Part shown: positions 15,656 through 24,552 of the stretch, in pieces
Position numbering within the stretch: position 1 is the stretch's first letter
Layout of the letters: the number at the start of each line of letters is the position of its first letter
Assembly: GCF_000300855.1 (NCBI RefSeq)
Contig: NZ_ALJF01000006.1
Coordinates: 248,001-312,000 of the forward strand
Length of the DNA stretch: 64,000 nucleotides
Direction: 5' to 3'
Source: Agrobacterium albertimagni AOL15
Lineage (GTDB): Bacteria > Pseudomonadota > Alphaproteobacteria > Rhizobiales > Rhizobiaceae
Program-made: the position numbers and the translations under genes
Notes under the pieces: model-generated
The model's input: only the letters and a program-made list of their open reading frames with translations
What the model was told of the DNA's origin: nothing
The model's database searches: none

Positions 15656-16759
15656 ATGAAGAACATCACCATCATCGGCGCGGGCAAGATCGGCGGCGCA
15701 ATTGCCCGCATGCTGGCCGAAACCGGCGACTACGCGGTGACAGTCGCCGACCGCAGCGCCGAACAGCTGGCAAAGCTCGACACCCATTCGGCGGTCAAGA
15801 CACTGGAACTCGACATATCGGACGCGACGGCCATCGACGCGGCCCTTGCTGGCCAGTTCGCCGTTCTCTCCGCCGCCCCTTTCCACCTGACCGGTGCCAT
15901 CGCCGAAAGTGCCGCCCGCACCGCGACGCACTATCTCGACCTCACGGAAGACGTGGCGACGACCCGCAAGGTCGAGGAACTCGCCCGCGGCGCACGCTCC
16001 GCCTTCATCCCCCAATGCGGTCTCGCCCCCGGTTTCATCTCCATCGTCGCCAACGACCTGACGAAACATTTCGACACGCTGGACACGGTGCGCATGCGCG
16101 TCGGGGCGCTTCCGCAATACCCGTCGAATGCGCTGAACTACAATCTCACCTGGTCGACAGACGGGCTGATCAACGAATACATCGAGCCCTGCGAGGCAAT
16201 CGTTGAAGGCAAGCTGACGATCGTGCCGGCCATGGAAGAGCGCGAGGAATTCTCGCTCGACGGCGTCACCTATGAGGCCTTCAACACCTCTGGCGGTCTC
16301 GGCACGCTGGCGAAGACGCTGGAAGGCCGGGTGCGCACGATGAACTACCGCACAATCCGCTATCCCGGCCATCAGGCGATCATCAAGGCACTTCTGAACG
16401 ACTTCAACCTGAAAAACCGTCGCGATGTGCTGAAGGACCTCTTCGAAAACGCCCTGCCCGCCACCATGCAGGACGTCGTCGTCGTTTTCGTCACCGTCTG
16501 CGGCTGGAAGGATGGCCGCTACCTGCAGGAAACCTGTGCCAACAAGGTCTATGCCGGCGTCGTCGCAGGCAAAAAGATGAGCGCCATCCAGATCACCACG
16601 GCCGCCGGCATCTGCACCGTGCTCGATCTGCTGGCCGACGGCACCCTGCCCCAGGCCGGCTTCGTCCGCCAGGAAGAGATCGAGCTTCCCGCTTTTCTCG
16701 CCAACCGCTTTGGCCGCGTCTACGATCCCGACGTCATGAAGGTCGCCAAGGCCGGCTGA
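15656..16759 (+). CDS. Saccharopine dehydrogenase-like oxidoreductase
   Basis: A 367-residue NAD(P)-dependent enzyme of the saccharopine dehydrogenase family. The Rossmann motif ITIIGAGKIGGAIARML is at about residues 4-20; FIPQCGLAPGFISIVANDL and the Gly-rich NTSGGLGTLAKTLEGRV are family-typical. It is distinct from the carboxyspermidine dehydrogenase at 7657. ATG at 15656 has GAGGGG nearby. Divergence from an Lrp regulator suggests amino-acid catabolism, most plausibly conversion of saccharopine to glutamate and aminoadipate semialdehyde in lysine breakdown; substrate is inference. Confidence 0.85.
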   Translation: MKNITIIGAGKIGGAIARMLAETGDYAVTVADRSAEQLAKLDTHSAVKTLELDISDATAIDAALAGQFAVLSAAPFHLTGAIAESAARTATHYLDLTEDVATTRKVEELARGARSAFIPQCGLAPGFISIVANDLTKHFDTLDTVRMRVGALPQYPSNALNYNLTWSTDGLINEYIEPCEAIVEGKLTIVPAMEEREEFSLDGVTYEAFNTSGGLGTLAKTLEGRVRTMNYRTIRYPGHQAIIKALLNDFNLKNRRDVLKDLFENALPATMQDVVVVFVTVCGWKDGRYLQETCANKVYAGVVAGKKMSAIQITTAAGICTVLDLLADGTLPQAGFVRQEEIELPAFLANRFGRVYDPDVMKVAKAG

Positions 16760-16809
16760 AAATCCGGCTGCTCAGTCTCCGGGGGGAGGACGGACCATCA
16801 AGGTCCGGT

Positions 16810-16839
16810 GGGGCGGTTCATCGCGAGATGGGCCGCCCC
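16810..16839 (+). terminator. GC-rich hairpin after the saccharopine dehydrogenase-like gene
   Basis: GGGGCGG (16810-16816) pairs with CCGCCCC (16833-16839) about 50 bases after the stop codon. There is no T-run, so it may slow 3' decay or act with Rho and not as an intrinsic terminator. Confidence 0.4.
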
Positions 16840-16964
16840 GAACATCGTTCGGCTCGCGAGATTTCTTGACGAACAGAAAAACTTGACCATCGAGATACAT
16901 GGTTTCTTTAGCGGGCTAAGTTAGGGTATCCTGAATTTCAGCCTCCGAAAGCACTTGGATCACC

Positions 16965-18380
16965 GTGCCAGAGAGGCCTAACCGGGCCCCGAAGGGACGA
17001 TTTTCGCGGATGATGTTCGGCAGGGGCAATCAGGAGGACAATGCGGATCGCGTCATCCGGGTCTATCAGGCCGTGACCCTTGCCGTGGGTGGCTTCGCAC
17101 TGTTCTGGACGGTGATATTCCTGGTCAGGGGCTATCCGTTGCTGGCCTTCGCCGAATTCTTTCCGGTGATCGCTGCCCTAGTCTGCTTCGCGCTCGTCAC
17201 CCGCCGACGGCTCGATCTCTTTCTTCTCGTCGCGCAGATCAGCTTCCTCTTTTTCGTCATCGGCTTCTGCCTGATGTTCGACGTGCCGCAGAATGGCGCG
17301 CCGCGCGTCACCCATCTCTTCCTGCCGGTGCTCGGCATGCTCGCCTATCTCAACCACCTGCGCCGCCCGTCCCGTCTGCAGCTGTCGGTGATCGCCGCAA
17401 GCCTTGTCGCATTTGTCGTCCTGCATGCTGCCGATCTGCGGCTCCCCTTCGCCCAGCCGGTTCCCCCGGACCTGCACCGCATCGGCGTCTGGCTCAATCC
17501 CACCATGGCCGCCCTCATCTTCTGCACTGCCATCTACGCCCTGCAGCAACGGCTCTCGGCGCCCCGCGGCATCGCCCGCGATCTGGTGGCGGCACTCCGG
17601 CATGGCGAGCTCAGCCTCGCCTTCCAGCCGCAGGTCGATGGGATGGGCGAGATCACGGGCGCCGAAGCCCTGCTGCGCTGGCATCACCCAGCCAAGGGTC
17701 CCATACCGCCTTCCATCTTCATCCCCGCTGCCGAAGAAGTCGGGCTGATGCCGCTCGTCGGCAGTTTCGTGCTGGAGGAGGCGCTGGCGACGCTTTCCCG
17801 CTGGCAAGCCGATCCGAAGCTCGGGCGCCTCACGCTTTCGGTCAATGTCAGTGCCAGCCAGTTCAACGAGGCCGATTTCGAAACAACGCTGCGGGACTTG
17901 CTCGCCCGCCACCACATCGATGCTACACGACTGAGGCTCGAACTCACCGAAAGCGTCTTGATCGCCGGGCTCGAACCCGTCGCGGAAAAGATGGCATCCC
18001 TGAAGAGGCTTGGCCTTACTTTCTCGCTCGACGATTTCGGCACCGGCTTTTCCTCGCTTGCCTATCTGCGCCGCCTGCCGGTGAGCGAGCTGAAGATAGA
18101 CCGCAGCTTCGTCACGGCCGCCGCCGAAAACGACCGCGACGCCGCCCTCGTGCGTTCCATCCGTGCAATCGCCACCGATCTCGGCCTCGAAACCGTCGCC
18201 GAGGGCGTCGAAACCCAGGCGCAGCTCGCTTTTCTGAAATCGACCGGCTGCCGGGTCTTCCAGGGCTATCTCTTCGGCCGCCCCATGCCGCTCGCCGATT
18301 TCGAACTCTCGGTGCTGGCCCCGAAGCCGAAGCCGATGCCGCCCCCGGAACGGCCCACGCCCCGCCTTGCTGCCGGCTGA
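16965..18380 (+). CDS. Membrane-anchored EAL-domain cyclic-di-GMP phosphodiesterase
   Basis: A 471-residue protein: about five membrane helices in residues 30-195, then an EAL domain. The EAL motif is at residues 234-236 (AEALLRW), the metal-binding LRLELTES follows, DDFGTGFSSLAYL starts at 356, and EGVET is near the end, so the catalytic set looks complete. The C-terminal tail is Pro-rich. There is no GGDEF domain, so this should hydrolyse c-di-GMP to pGpG. The GTG at 16965 is the longest start; an ATG pair at 17010 is a good alternative because neither has a strong ribosome site. Confidence 0.9.
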   Translation: MPERPNRAPKGRFSRMMFGRGNQEDNADRVIRVYQAVTLAVGGFALFWTVIFLVRGYPLLAFAEFFPVIAALVCFALVTRRRLDLFLLVAQISFLFFVIGFCLMFDVPQNGAPRVTHLFLPVLGMLAYLNHLRRPSRLQLSVIAASLVAFVVLHAADLRLPFAQPVPPDLHRIGVWLNPTMAALIFCTAIYALQQRLSAPRGIARDLVAALRHGELSLAFQPQVDGMGEITGAEALLRWHHPAKGPIPPSIFIPAAEEVGLMPLVGSFVLEEALATLSRWQADPKLGRLTLSVNVSASQFNEADFETTLRDLLARHHIDATRLRLELTESVLIAGLEPVAEKMASLKRLGLTFSLDDFGTGFSSLAYLRRLPVSELKIDRSFVTAAAENDRDAALVRSIRAIATDLGLETVAEGVETQAQLAFLKSTGCRVFQGYLFGRPMPLADFELSVLAPKPKPMPPPERPTPRLAAG

Positions 18381-18397
18381 CCGGCAAGCCTGATCAC

Positions 18398-19837
18398 TCA
18401 GCCGAAGCGGCCGAGCAGTTTCAGCATCCACTGCGCCATACGCCCATAAGGCGGATAGAGGAATTTCACGCCCGAGATGGCCGACTGCTTGAGCACCGGC
18501 TTTTCTTTGCTGAGCGCCAGGAAGCCCGCTTCGCCGTGATAAGCGCCGTAACCGGAGGCCCCGACACCGCCAAAGGGCAGGTCGTCCTGGGCGAGATGCA
18601 GGATCGTGTCGTTGATCGTCACGCCACCGGCGATCGTTCCGGTCAAAACCCGCTCCTTCGCCGCCTTGTCTTCGCCGAACCAGTAGAGCGCCAGCGGCCG
18701 GTCGCGCTGGTTGATATAGGCGATCGCCTCGTCCAGTGTGTCATAGGGCACGATCGGCAGGATCGGCCCGAAGATCTCTTCCGACATCACCGCGGTCTCA
18801 TCAGACGCTCCAATCAGCGCGACCGGCGAGAATACCCGTCGCTCGCCGTCATGCGAACCGGCAAGCTCGACCACCTCCGCACCTCGGTCGCGCGCCTCCT
18901 CGACCAGCCGGGTGAGCCGCGAAAAATGCCTTGGGCTGATGATCGAGGTGTAATCGGCATTGGCAGGAAGCCCGGGATACTGCCGGGCAACCTCCTCCTT
19001 CAAAGCGGCGACGAAATCGGCAATCCGTTCGCGCGGCACCAGCGCATAATCGGGCGCAACACAGGTCTGGCCGGAATTCAAAAGCTTGCCCCAGACGAGG
19101 CGCGGCACGGCCTTGTCGAACTGCACGGAGGCATCGAGGATGGCGGGCGACTTGCCGCCGAGCTCGAGGGTAACAGGCGTCAGATTCTTCGCCGCCGCTT
19201 CCGCCACCTTCCGGCCGACCGCGGTCGAGCCGGTGAAGATCAGGTGGTCGAAGGGGGCTGATGTGAAGGCTGTCGCCACCTCCGGCCCGCCGGTGACCAC
19301 GACGACCTCGTCCTCGGAAAACGTTTCAGCGATTGCCTTTGCCAAAACCTCGGAAAAGGCAGGCGTCAGTTCCGACGGCTTCAACATCGCCCGATTGCCA
19401 GCCGCAAGCGCGCCGACCAAGGGAGACAGCATCAGGTTGAGCGGATAGTTCCAGGGGGCCACGATCCCGACCACGCCGAGCGGCTGGCGTAAGATCACCG
19501 CCGAGGCCGGCTTGCCGGTCCAGGCGAGCGACACGCGGCGCGACCGCATCCAGCGCTTCAGCTGTTTGCGCGCATGGCGGATCGCGGCGCGCACCGGGAC
19601 GATGTCGGTGAGCGTGGTGACGACCGCCGGCCGATTGCCGAAGTCCTCAGAGATCGCCACGGCGAAACGCTCCTGCCAGGCGTCGACCATCCGGTCGAGC
19701 CGCGCCAGGCGATCGTCGCGGATGGCATGGCTGGGGGTAACGTCGGCGGCCCAGGCGGCTTTCTGGGTAGCAAGCAGGGATGCGATGCGCGCGGCGGGAT
19801 CTGCGATCTCTGCTTTCGGCGATACCTGTCCGTCCAT
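18398..19837 (-). CDS. Aldehyde dehydrogenase, coniferyl-aldehyde dehydrogenase type
   Basis: A 479-residue NAD(P)-dependent aldehyde dehydrogenase. PWNYPLNLMLSPLVGALAAGN (cofactor entry), FTGSTAVGRKVAEAA, the catalytic Glu in LELGGKSPA and Cys in NSGQTCVAPDY are all present, as is EEIFGPILPIVPY. The short N-terminus and the C-terminal extension, with a hydrophobic SGVKFLYPPYG-type tail, fit the class 3-like group annotated as coniferyl aldehyde dehydrogenases. ATG at 19837 has AAGGAA six to eight bases upstream; an in-frame ATG ten codons earlier is less likely. Convergent with the EAL gene, with only 17 bases between stops. Confidence 0.9.
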   Translation of the reverse strand: MDGQVSPKAEIADPAARIASLLATQKAAWAADVTPSHAIRDDRLARLDRMVDAWQERFAVAISEDFGNRPAVVTTLTDIVPVRAAIRHARKQLKRWMRSRRVSLAWTGKPASAVILRQPLGVVGIVAPWNYPLNLMLSPLVGALAAGNRAMLKPSELTPAFSEVLAKAIAETFSEDEVVVVTGGPEVATAFTSAPFDHLIFTGSTAVGRKVAEAAAKNLTPVTLELGGKSPAILDASVQFDKAVPRLVWGKLLNSGQTCVAPDYALVPRERIADFVAALKEEVARQYPGLPANADYTSIISPRHFSRLTRLVEEARDRGAEVVELAGSHDGERRVFSPVALIGASDETAVMSEEIFGPILPIVPYDTLDEAIAYINQRDRPLALYWFGEDKAAKERVLTGTIAGGVTINDTILHLAQDDLPFGGVGASGYGAYHGEAGFLALSKEKPVLKQSAISGVKFLYPPYGRMAQWMLKLLGRFG

Positions 19838-19914
19838 GGCCGTTTCCTTTTCGTTGTTCTCGTTCAATGTGGGCGTTTTACGGTGGTTTGTTCAAGAGAG
19901 AACGAATTGTTTTT

Positions 19915-20000
19915 GGGTCCCCTCTCCCCTTGTGGGAGAGGTTACAAAATCGAGGGCTTAGCCCGATCAGGGCTAAACCTTAGATTTTGTTGGTGAGGGG
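19915..20000. repeat. Palindromic intergenic repeat
   Basis: A long imperfect hairpin: CCCCTCTCC near 19920 pairs with GGTGAGGGG near 19992-20000, and ACAAAATC near 19945 pairs with GATTTTGT near 19983, with an AGGGCTTAGCCC-type inner stem. This is the style of rhizobial intergenic mosaic repeats. It lies in the divergent region ahead of the aldehyde dehydrogenase and contains no gene. Confidence 0.7.
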
Positions 20001-20037
20001 ATCGGTGATGGTGGCACGACGAACGGACCCCCTCACT

Positions 20038-20115
20038 TGCGATTTCAGATGTTTAGGCCGCTTACGCTCGCCTAATTCATCGAAATCGCTTTCTCCCCCA
20101 CCAAGGGGGAGATGG
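20038..20115. repeat. Palindromic intergenic repeat
   Basis: GCGATTTC (about 20039) pairs with GAAATCGC (about 20082), with inner TTTAGGC/GCCTAA arms. A second small hairpin, TCTCCCCCACCAAGGGGGAGA, follows directly. The two units look like parts of one mosaic repeat. Confidence 0.65.
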
Positions 20116-20125
20116 GTTCCGCGCA

Positions 20126-20262
20126 TGCGTCTCGACACCCTCATGCTGAGGTGCCCGCGTGAAGCGCGGGCCTCGAAGCATCCCTCTTTCTCATTGTATA
20201 GGTGGCCTCACCCTTCGAGGTCCGACGAGGTCGGGCACCTCAGGATGAGGGTTCCAGCGGGC
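20126..20262. repeat. Long inverted repeat element
   Basis: ACCCTCATGCTGAGGTGCCC (about 20129-20148) is matched by its near-perfect complement GGGCACCTCAGGATGAGGGT (about 20233-20253). Inside lie a GCGTGAAGCGC hairpin and a pair of CTTCGAGG/CCTCGAAG arms. This architecture recurs in intergenic regions of Rhizobiales. No transposase is encoded. Confidence 0.75.
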
Positions 20263-20470
20263 CGGGGATTTGCACCTGCGAGAGTGCTCGCCCCCGGCGC
20301 CGGCCCCGCCTGACATCGCATCGTCAGGTGTATCCGAGGGCGGGACGGCTCCAAGTCTACGAGAAGAAAAAAGGGCGGGGATGAAACATCATCTCCGCCC
20401 TTGTTTTCATTCGGGAATGTCTCGGATACATCCCCCTCGATCTCGGAAAATCGAGGGGTAGTGACGCGAT

Positions 20471-20725
20471 TTATCGTCGAACCATTCTGCCGACGGCAAT
20501 CAGCATGCAGGCACCGATAAAGCCGATGATCAGATAGGCGATAGCCCCACCAAAGGCCACGTTGAACACGGCAGCCAGGATGAAGTTGAGCGCAATGGCG
20601 CCCACGATACCCAGCACAATGTTCATCACGAGCCCCATATTGCTGCGCATGAACCGCTCTGCCAGCCAACCGGCGAGGCCGCCGATCAAGATTGCACCGA
20701 GAATACCCACGCCATTCAGATCCAT
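20471..20725 (-). CDS. GlsB/YeaQ/YmgE-family stress-response membrane protein
   Basis: An 84-residue, very hydrophobic protein with three predicted membrane helices and the family signature GGLAGWLAERFMRSNMGL. The glycine-rich helices and C-terminal basic tail (GRMVRR) are typical of the transglycosylase-associated/GlsB family, which is linked to general stress but has no defined biochemical function. ATG at 20725 has GGAGAAGACG just before it; the longer frame has no support. The gene sits between two repeat clusters. Confidence 0.88.
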   Translation of the reverse strand: MDLNGVGILGAILIGGLAGWLAERFMRSNMGLVMNIVLGIVGAIALNFILAAVFNVAFGGAIAYLIIGFIGACMLIAVGRMVRR

Positions 20726-20854
20726 CGTCTTCTCTCCGTTGTCGTTTGAATGATGGAACAATGGTTCCTGGCGATAAATGTTCCTTGGCAGACAGCCCTC
20801 TTTTATGCGCTTGGGAGAAGCGGGAGCCCGCCGCTAGCTTCGAGCGTGTGGCCT

Positions 20855-20985
20855 TCGCCCCTCACCCTGCCCTCTCCCCGCAGGCGGGGAGAGGAAAGAG
20901 CCAAGCGGTGGCCGTCGTGGCCTTCTCCCCGCCTGCGGGGAGAAGGTGCCCCGAAGGGGCGGATGAGGGGCGAAGGCCGCATGTG
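20855..20985. repeat. GC-rich palindromic repeat cluster
   Basis: CTCTCCCCGCAGGCGGGGAGAG and CTTCTCCCCGCCTGCGGGGAGAAG are two strong hairpins in tandem. They are enclosed by CGCCCCTCACCC/GGATGAGGGGCG arms, and CCCCGAAGGGG lies beside them. The whole is one mosaic palindromic element. The rest of 20726-21030 holds a further TCTCCCCCGTTGAGGGGGAGG hairpin near 20996 and no gene that I can see. Confidence 0.75.
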
Positions 20986-21031
20986 CGATGACCCATCTCC
21001 CCCGTTGAGGGGGAGGCGCCTAGCTACATGC

Positions 21032-21063
21032 AAAAACCCGCCGGCCTCTCGACCGACGGGTTC
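21032..21063 (-). terminator. Intrinsic terminator of the dimethylglycine dehydrogenase-like gene
   Basis: On the minus strand, AACCCGTCGG pairs with CCGGCGGGTT around a short loop and is followed by a run of U. It lies 29 bases after the stop of the 853-residue gene. Confidence 0.8.
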
Positions 21064-21091
21064 AAAACTCTCTGAGAAAACCGCCCTACTC

Positions 21092-23653
21092 TCAACTCCG
21101 GGGCTTCAAATTCTCCGGATCGTACAGCGGCTTATACCCCACCGCCGCAACCTCGACCGGGAAGCTCTCGGCGAAGTATTCCACGTGCAGCTTCCGCCCC
21201 ACTTCGCAATACTCCGCGGGCAGATAGGCAAGCGCGATGTTCTTGCCGATCGTCGGGCCATAGGCCACCGATGTCGTGTAGGAACGCCGTCCGAGGCTGT
21301 CGACCAGCACTTCGCCAGTCGCGGGGTCCATCACCGGCATGGAGCCGACGGGGTAGCGGGCGACGCCCTTGCTGTCGACATTGTCGGTCATCACAAGCGT
21401 GCAGAGCATGGCCGGTTGCTTGTCGCGGGCTTTGTATTCGAGATGTTTGGCCTTGCCGCGGAAATCGGCTTCCTTGACCTTGGGACGCGCGAGATCCGCC
21501 TCGATCAGGTTGTACTGAGTCAAGAGATCGGCGTTCTGCAGGCGCAGGCTCTTTTCCATGCGGCGCGAATTCGCATAGGTCTCGACGCCGAAGGCCATGA
21601 CGCCGGTGGCGCGGAGTGCATCCCAGACGGCCAAGCCGTCTTCGTATTTCATGTGCAGTTCCCAGCCCTGCTCGCCGACATAGGAGATGCGGAAGGCGGT
21701 GACGGATTTCCCCGCGATTTCGATCTGCTTGATCGCGGCGAAGGGGAAGTTTTCAGGGTCGAGGCCTGCAGGATCGGCGACGGCCTTTTTGAGCGTCACG
21801 CGGGCATTCGGACCCCAGATGCCGATGGTGATGTATTTCTCCGAGGTGTCGGTGATGGTGACATCGAGGCCGCGATCCTGGGCCACGCGCTTCATGTAGT
21901 GGAAGTCGCGCGGGCCGGCGTCGGCGCCGTTCACCAGGCGGCAGCGGTCGGCGAGCCGGAAGACGGTGAAGTCGGCGCGCACCATGCCCTCGTCATCGAG
22001 GAAGTGGGTGTAGATGCCCTTGCCGATATTCGCATCACCGCCGATCTTGGCAGCGCAGAGCCATTCGAGAAGCTCGACATGATCTGGGCCTTCAATGTCG
22101 ACCATGTGGAAGTGGCTGAGGTTGACGATGCCGCAATCCTCGCTCATCGCCAGATGTTCGGCATTCGAGACGCGCCAGAAGTGCCTGTTATCCCATTCGT
22201 TTTCACGAACCGGAACGCGGTCGCCGTATTTTTCCAGGAGGTGCTCGTTGGCGGCATAGCCATGCGCACGCTCCCAGCCGCCGAGTTCCATGAAGTAGCC
22301 GCCGAGCTCGACTTCGCGCTCATACATCGGCGAACGCTTGGCGCCGCGACCCGATGCATAGGGCTCGCGGGTGTGAACGGCCGGGAAGTAGATCTTCTGG
22401 GCGGCCTCGTAGCAGCGGCCGGCGATGAAGTCTTCAGTCAGCTGGTGCGGGTAGAAGCGGGCGTAATCGATCGAGTTGTGGTCGATCTCGGTGCGGCCAT
22501 CGGTCATCCAGTCGGCGATCAGCTTGCCGTAGCCAGGGCCGTCCTTGACCCAGATGGCAACGCAATACCAGAGGCCGCGCACCTTTTGGCTTTCGCCACA
22601 GGACGGGCCGCCGGCAGCGGAGACCTGGAGAAGGCCGTTGAACGAATGGCTTTCGTTATAGCCGAGCTCGCCGAGGATCGGGGTGAGCTCCATCGCCTTT
22701 TCGAGCGGCTCGAGGATCTGCTCCATGTCGAGGTCGCGCTGCGAGGGCGAGAGGCGCGCCTCGTGCTTTTCAAGGAGTTCGCGCGGATGGCACATGCGCG
22801 GATTGTGCTGCTCGTAATATCCCCATTCGATCTGACCGCCCTCCGTGGTCTTCGGGTCGCCGGTATCGCGCATATAGGCGGAATTGCCCTGGTCGCGCAG
22901 CAACGGATAGCCGATTTCCTTGCCCGTGCCTTCGAACTCGTTATAGGGACCGAAGAAGGTCAGCGGATGGTCGACCGGCATGACGGGCAAGTCTTCGCCA
23001 ACCATTTCCGCGATCAGCCGGCCCCAGAGACCGGCGCAGACAATGACGTGATCGGCCATGATGGTGCCGCGATGGGTGACGACGCCCTTGATGCGACCAC
23101 CCTCGACGATCAGCGATTTCGCCGGCGTATTGCCGAACATCGTGAGCTTGCCGGATTTTTCAGCCGCATCGACGAGCTTGCCGGCAACGGTCTGGGAGCG
23201 GGGAACGACGAGGCCGGCATCCGGATCGAACATGCCGCCCATGACCTGGTCTTCCTCGATCAGCGGGAAGAGTTTCTTGATTTCGGCCGGAGAGACGTAG
23301 TGCGCGCGGGTGCCGAAGGCGCGTGCAGAGGAGAGCTTGCGCTTGATCTCTTCCATCCAGGTATCGTCGCCGGTGCGCGCAACTTCGAGACCGCCGATGC
23401 GGGCGTAGTGGCCCATCTTCTCGTAGAAATCGATCGAATACTGGGTGGTCCAGACCGAGAGATAGTCGTGGGAGGTGGTGTAGCAGAAGTCCGAGGCGTG
23501 CGCCGTCGAGCCGATGTCGGTCGGAATGCCCGACTTATCGATGCCGACGATATCGTCCCAGCCGCGCTCGATGAGATGATACGCGATCGATGCGCCGACG
23601 ATGCCGCCTAGACCGATGATGACGACTTTCGCCTTGGTCGGAAACTCTGCCAT
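21092..23653 (-). CDS. FAD-dependent dimethylglycine/sarcosine dehydrogenase-like protein with GcvT domain
   Basis: An 853-residue two-part enzyme. The N-terminal FAD-binding DAO domain (about residues 1-430) begins KVVIIGLGGIVGASIAYHLI. The C-terminal half is a GcvT-like, folate-binding aminomethyltransferase domain with HFHMVDIEGPDHVELLEWL and FRISYVGEQGWELHM. Relatives oxidatively demethylate dimethylglycine or sarcosine and pass the one-carbon unit to tetrahydrofolate. ATG at 23653 (MAEFPTKAK) precedes the Rossmann strand directly; the longer frame is unconserved. It would fit with choline/betaine catabolism (choXWV are 34 kb away), but the exact substrate is not readable. Confidence 0.88.
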   Translation of the reverse strand: MAEFPTKAKVVIIGLGGIVGASIAYHLIERGWDDIVGIDKSGIPTDIGSTAHASDFCYTTSHDYLSVWTTQYSIDFYEKMGHYARIGGLEVARTGDDTWMEEIKRKLSSARAFGTRAHYVSPAEIKKLFPLIEEDQVMGGMFDPDAGLVVPRSQTVAGKLVDAAEKSGKLTMFGNTPAKSLIVEGGRIKGVVTHRGTIMADHVIVCAGLWGRLIAEMVGEDLPVMPVDHPLTFFGPYNEFEGTGKEIGYPLLRDQGNSAYMRDTGDPKTTEGGQIEWGYYEQHNPRMCHPRELLEKHEARLSPSQRDLDMEQILEPLEKAMELTPILGELGYNESHSFNGLLQVSAAGGPSCGESQKVRGLWYCVAIWVKDGPGYGKLIADWMTDGRTEIDHNSIDYARFYPHQLTEDFIAGRCYEAAQKIYFPAVHTREPYASGRGAKRSPMYEREVELGGYFMELGGWERAHGYAANEHLLEKYGDRVPVRENEWDNRHFWRVSNAEHLAMSEDCGIVNLSHFHMVDIEGPDHVELLEWLCAAKIGGDANIGKGIYTHFLDDEGMVRADFTVFRLADRCRLVNGADAGPRDFHYMKRVAQDRGLDVTITDTSEKYITIGIWGPNARVTLKKAVADPAGLDPENFPFAAIKQIEIAGKSVTAFRISYVGEQGWELHMKYEDGLAVWDALRATGVMAFGVETYANSRRMEKSLRLQNADLLTQYNLIEADLARPKVKEADFRGKAKHLEYKARDKQPAMLCTLVMTDNVDSKGVARYPVGSMPVMDPATGEVLVDSLGRRSYTTSVAYGPTIGKNIALAYLPAEYCEVGRKLHVEYFAESFPVEVAAVGYKPLYDPENLKPRS

Positions 23654-23881
23654 AGCCTTGTGAACCCTGATGTCTGGGAGTGGATGATGTGGCGCCGATC
23701 TTAAGAGGCGGGCAAAGACAATTGCAGCCTGTCTGCGACATTCTGCAAGAGACCCACGACCCGTTTGCACCGCAAAATCCGTCTGATCGCGGCGCGATGG
23801 GCGGAAGGGATGTCGCATCGGGAACGAGAATGGGCGCCGACAACAGTCGACGCCCATTTTTGTGTTTGGCGAAGGTGAAAA

Positions 23882-24313
23882 TCAGACGCGGATCACGCCA
23901 TTGTCCTCGCCATCCCAATACTGGATGGTCTCGGCATCCACCTTGATCATGATGATGCCGGGTGTGTCGATGCCGTCTGGAAACCAGCGATCGAGGTCCT
24001 TGATCCAATGGGCTTCGAAGACGGACTTGTCGGCAATTAGGCTGGCGCGGCCTTCGACAGCGACGAAGATGCCGGGCTTGCCGAGCAGGCTTGGCGGGGC
24101 AGTGAAGGTAAGCGACACGGTCGGATCAGCGGTCAGTTCGCGGATCTTGCGGGTGTCGGTGTAAGAGAAGAAATAGCTGTCGCCGTCATAATCGACATCG
24201 CCATTATTGCTCATCGGTCGGCTGGCGATGGCGCCGAATTCTGACTTGGTGATCATCATGCAGAAGTCGATCTTCTGCATCTTCTTGGCGAGTTCGGGAA
24301 GGGTGAGCGTCAT
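23882..24313 (-). CDS. Pyridoxamine 5'-phosphate oxidase-like flavin-binding protein
   Basis: A 143-residue split-barrel protein of the general stress protein 26/PPOX-like type. Features are MMITKSEFGAIASRPMS at the N-terminus, SYFFSYTDTRKIRELTADP in the middle and the C-terminal strand IIMIKVDAETIQYWDG. Such proteins bind FMN or F420-like cofactors; the reaction here is unknown. ATG at 24313 has GGAGG upstream. A hairpin with ATGGGCG/CGCCCAT arms (about 23830-23862) lies after the stop but has its T-run on the other strand, so its role is unclear. Confidence 0.82.
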   Translation of the reverse strand: MTLTLPELAKKMQKIDFCMMITKSEFGAIASRPMSNNGDVDYDGDSYFFSYTDTRKIRELTADPTVSLTFTAPPSLLGKPGIFVAVEGRASLIADKSVFEAHWIKDLDRWFPDGIDTPGIIMIKVDAETIQYWDGEDNGVIRV

Positions 24314-24552
24314 GGGAAGGCCTCCGGCTTGGGTGTCCGGGACAAGCGCCGAACGGCGCAAATGTTCCGGTGAGGGCAGCCCGGCGCGGCGGCGGTTCTC
24401 CTTAGGCCGATAAGCCGGTGGATCGCCACCTTGCCGCCTATCTTCAGCCTCAGTTGGATCAATCTTTGCCGATAGGCGTTGTTCCACGCTGTCCGAGAAG
24501 CCGAAAACGGCCACCCTCCCCGCGGGCAGCCGAACATGGAAGGAGAAATCCC

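Noticed and set aside
20126-20262. The long inverted repeat considered as an insertion sequence
   Set aside because: There is no transposase frame inside and no target duplication was seen; it fits a non-autonomous intergenic repeat.
19915-20985. Repeated hairpins considered as a CRISPR array
   Set aside because: The units are different palindromes without regular spacing, uniform repeats or adjacent cas genes.
20750-23611. A 953-codon plus-strand frame
   Set aside because: It reads through the repeat cluster and then antisense to the dimethylglycine dehydrogenase-like gene; no protein-family features.
23830-23868. Hairpin with a T-run considered as terminator of the PPOX-like gene
   Set aside because: The T-run is on the plus strand while the gene is on the minus strand, so it does not fit as that gene's terminator.
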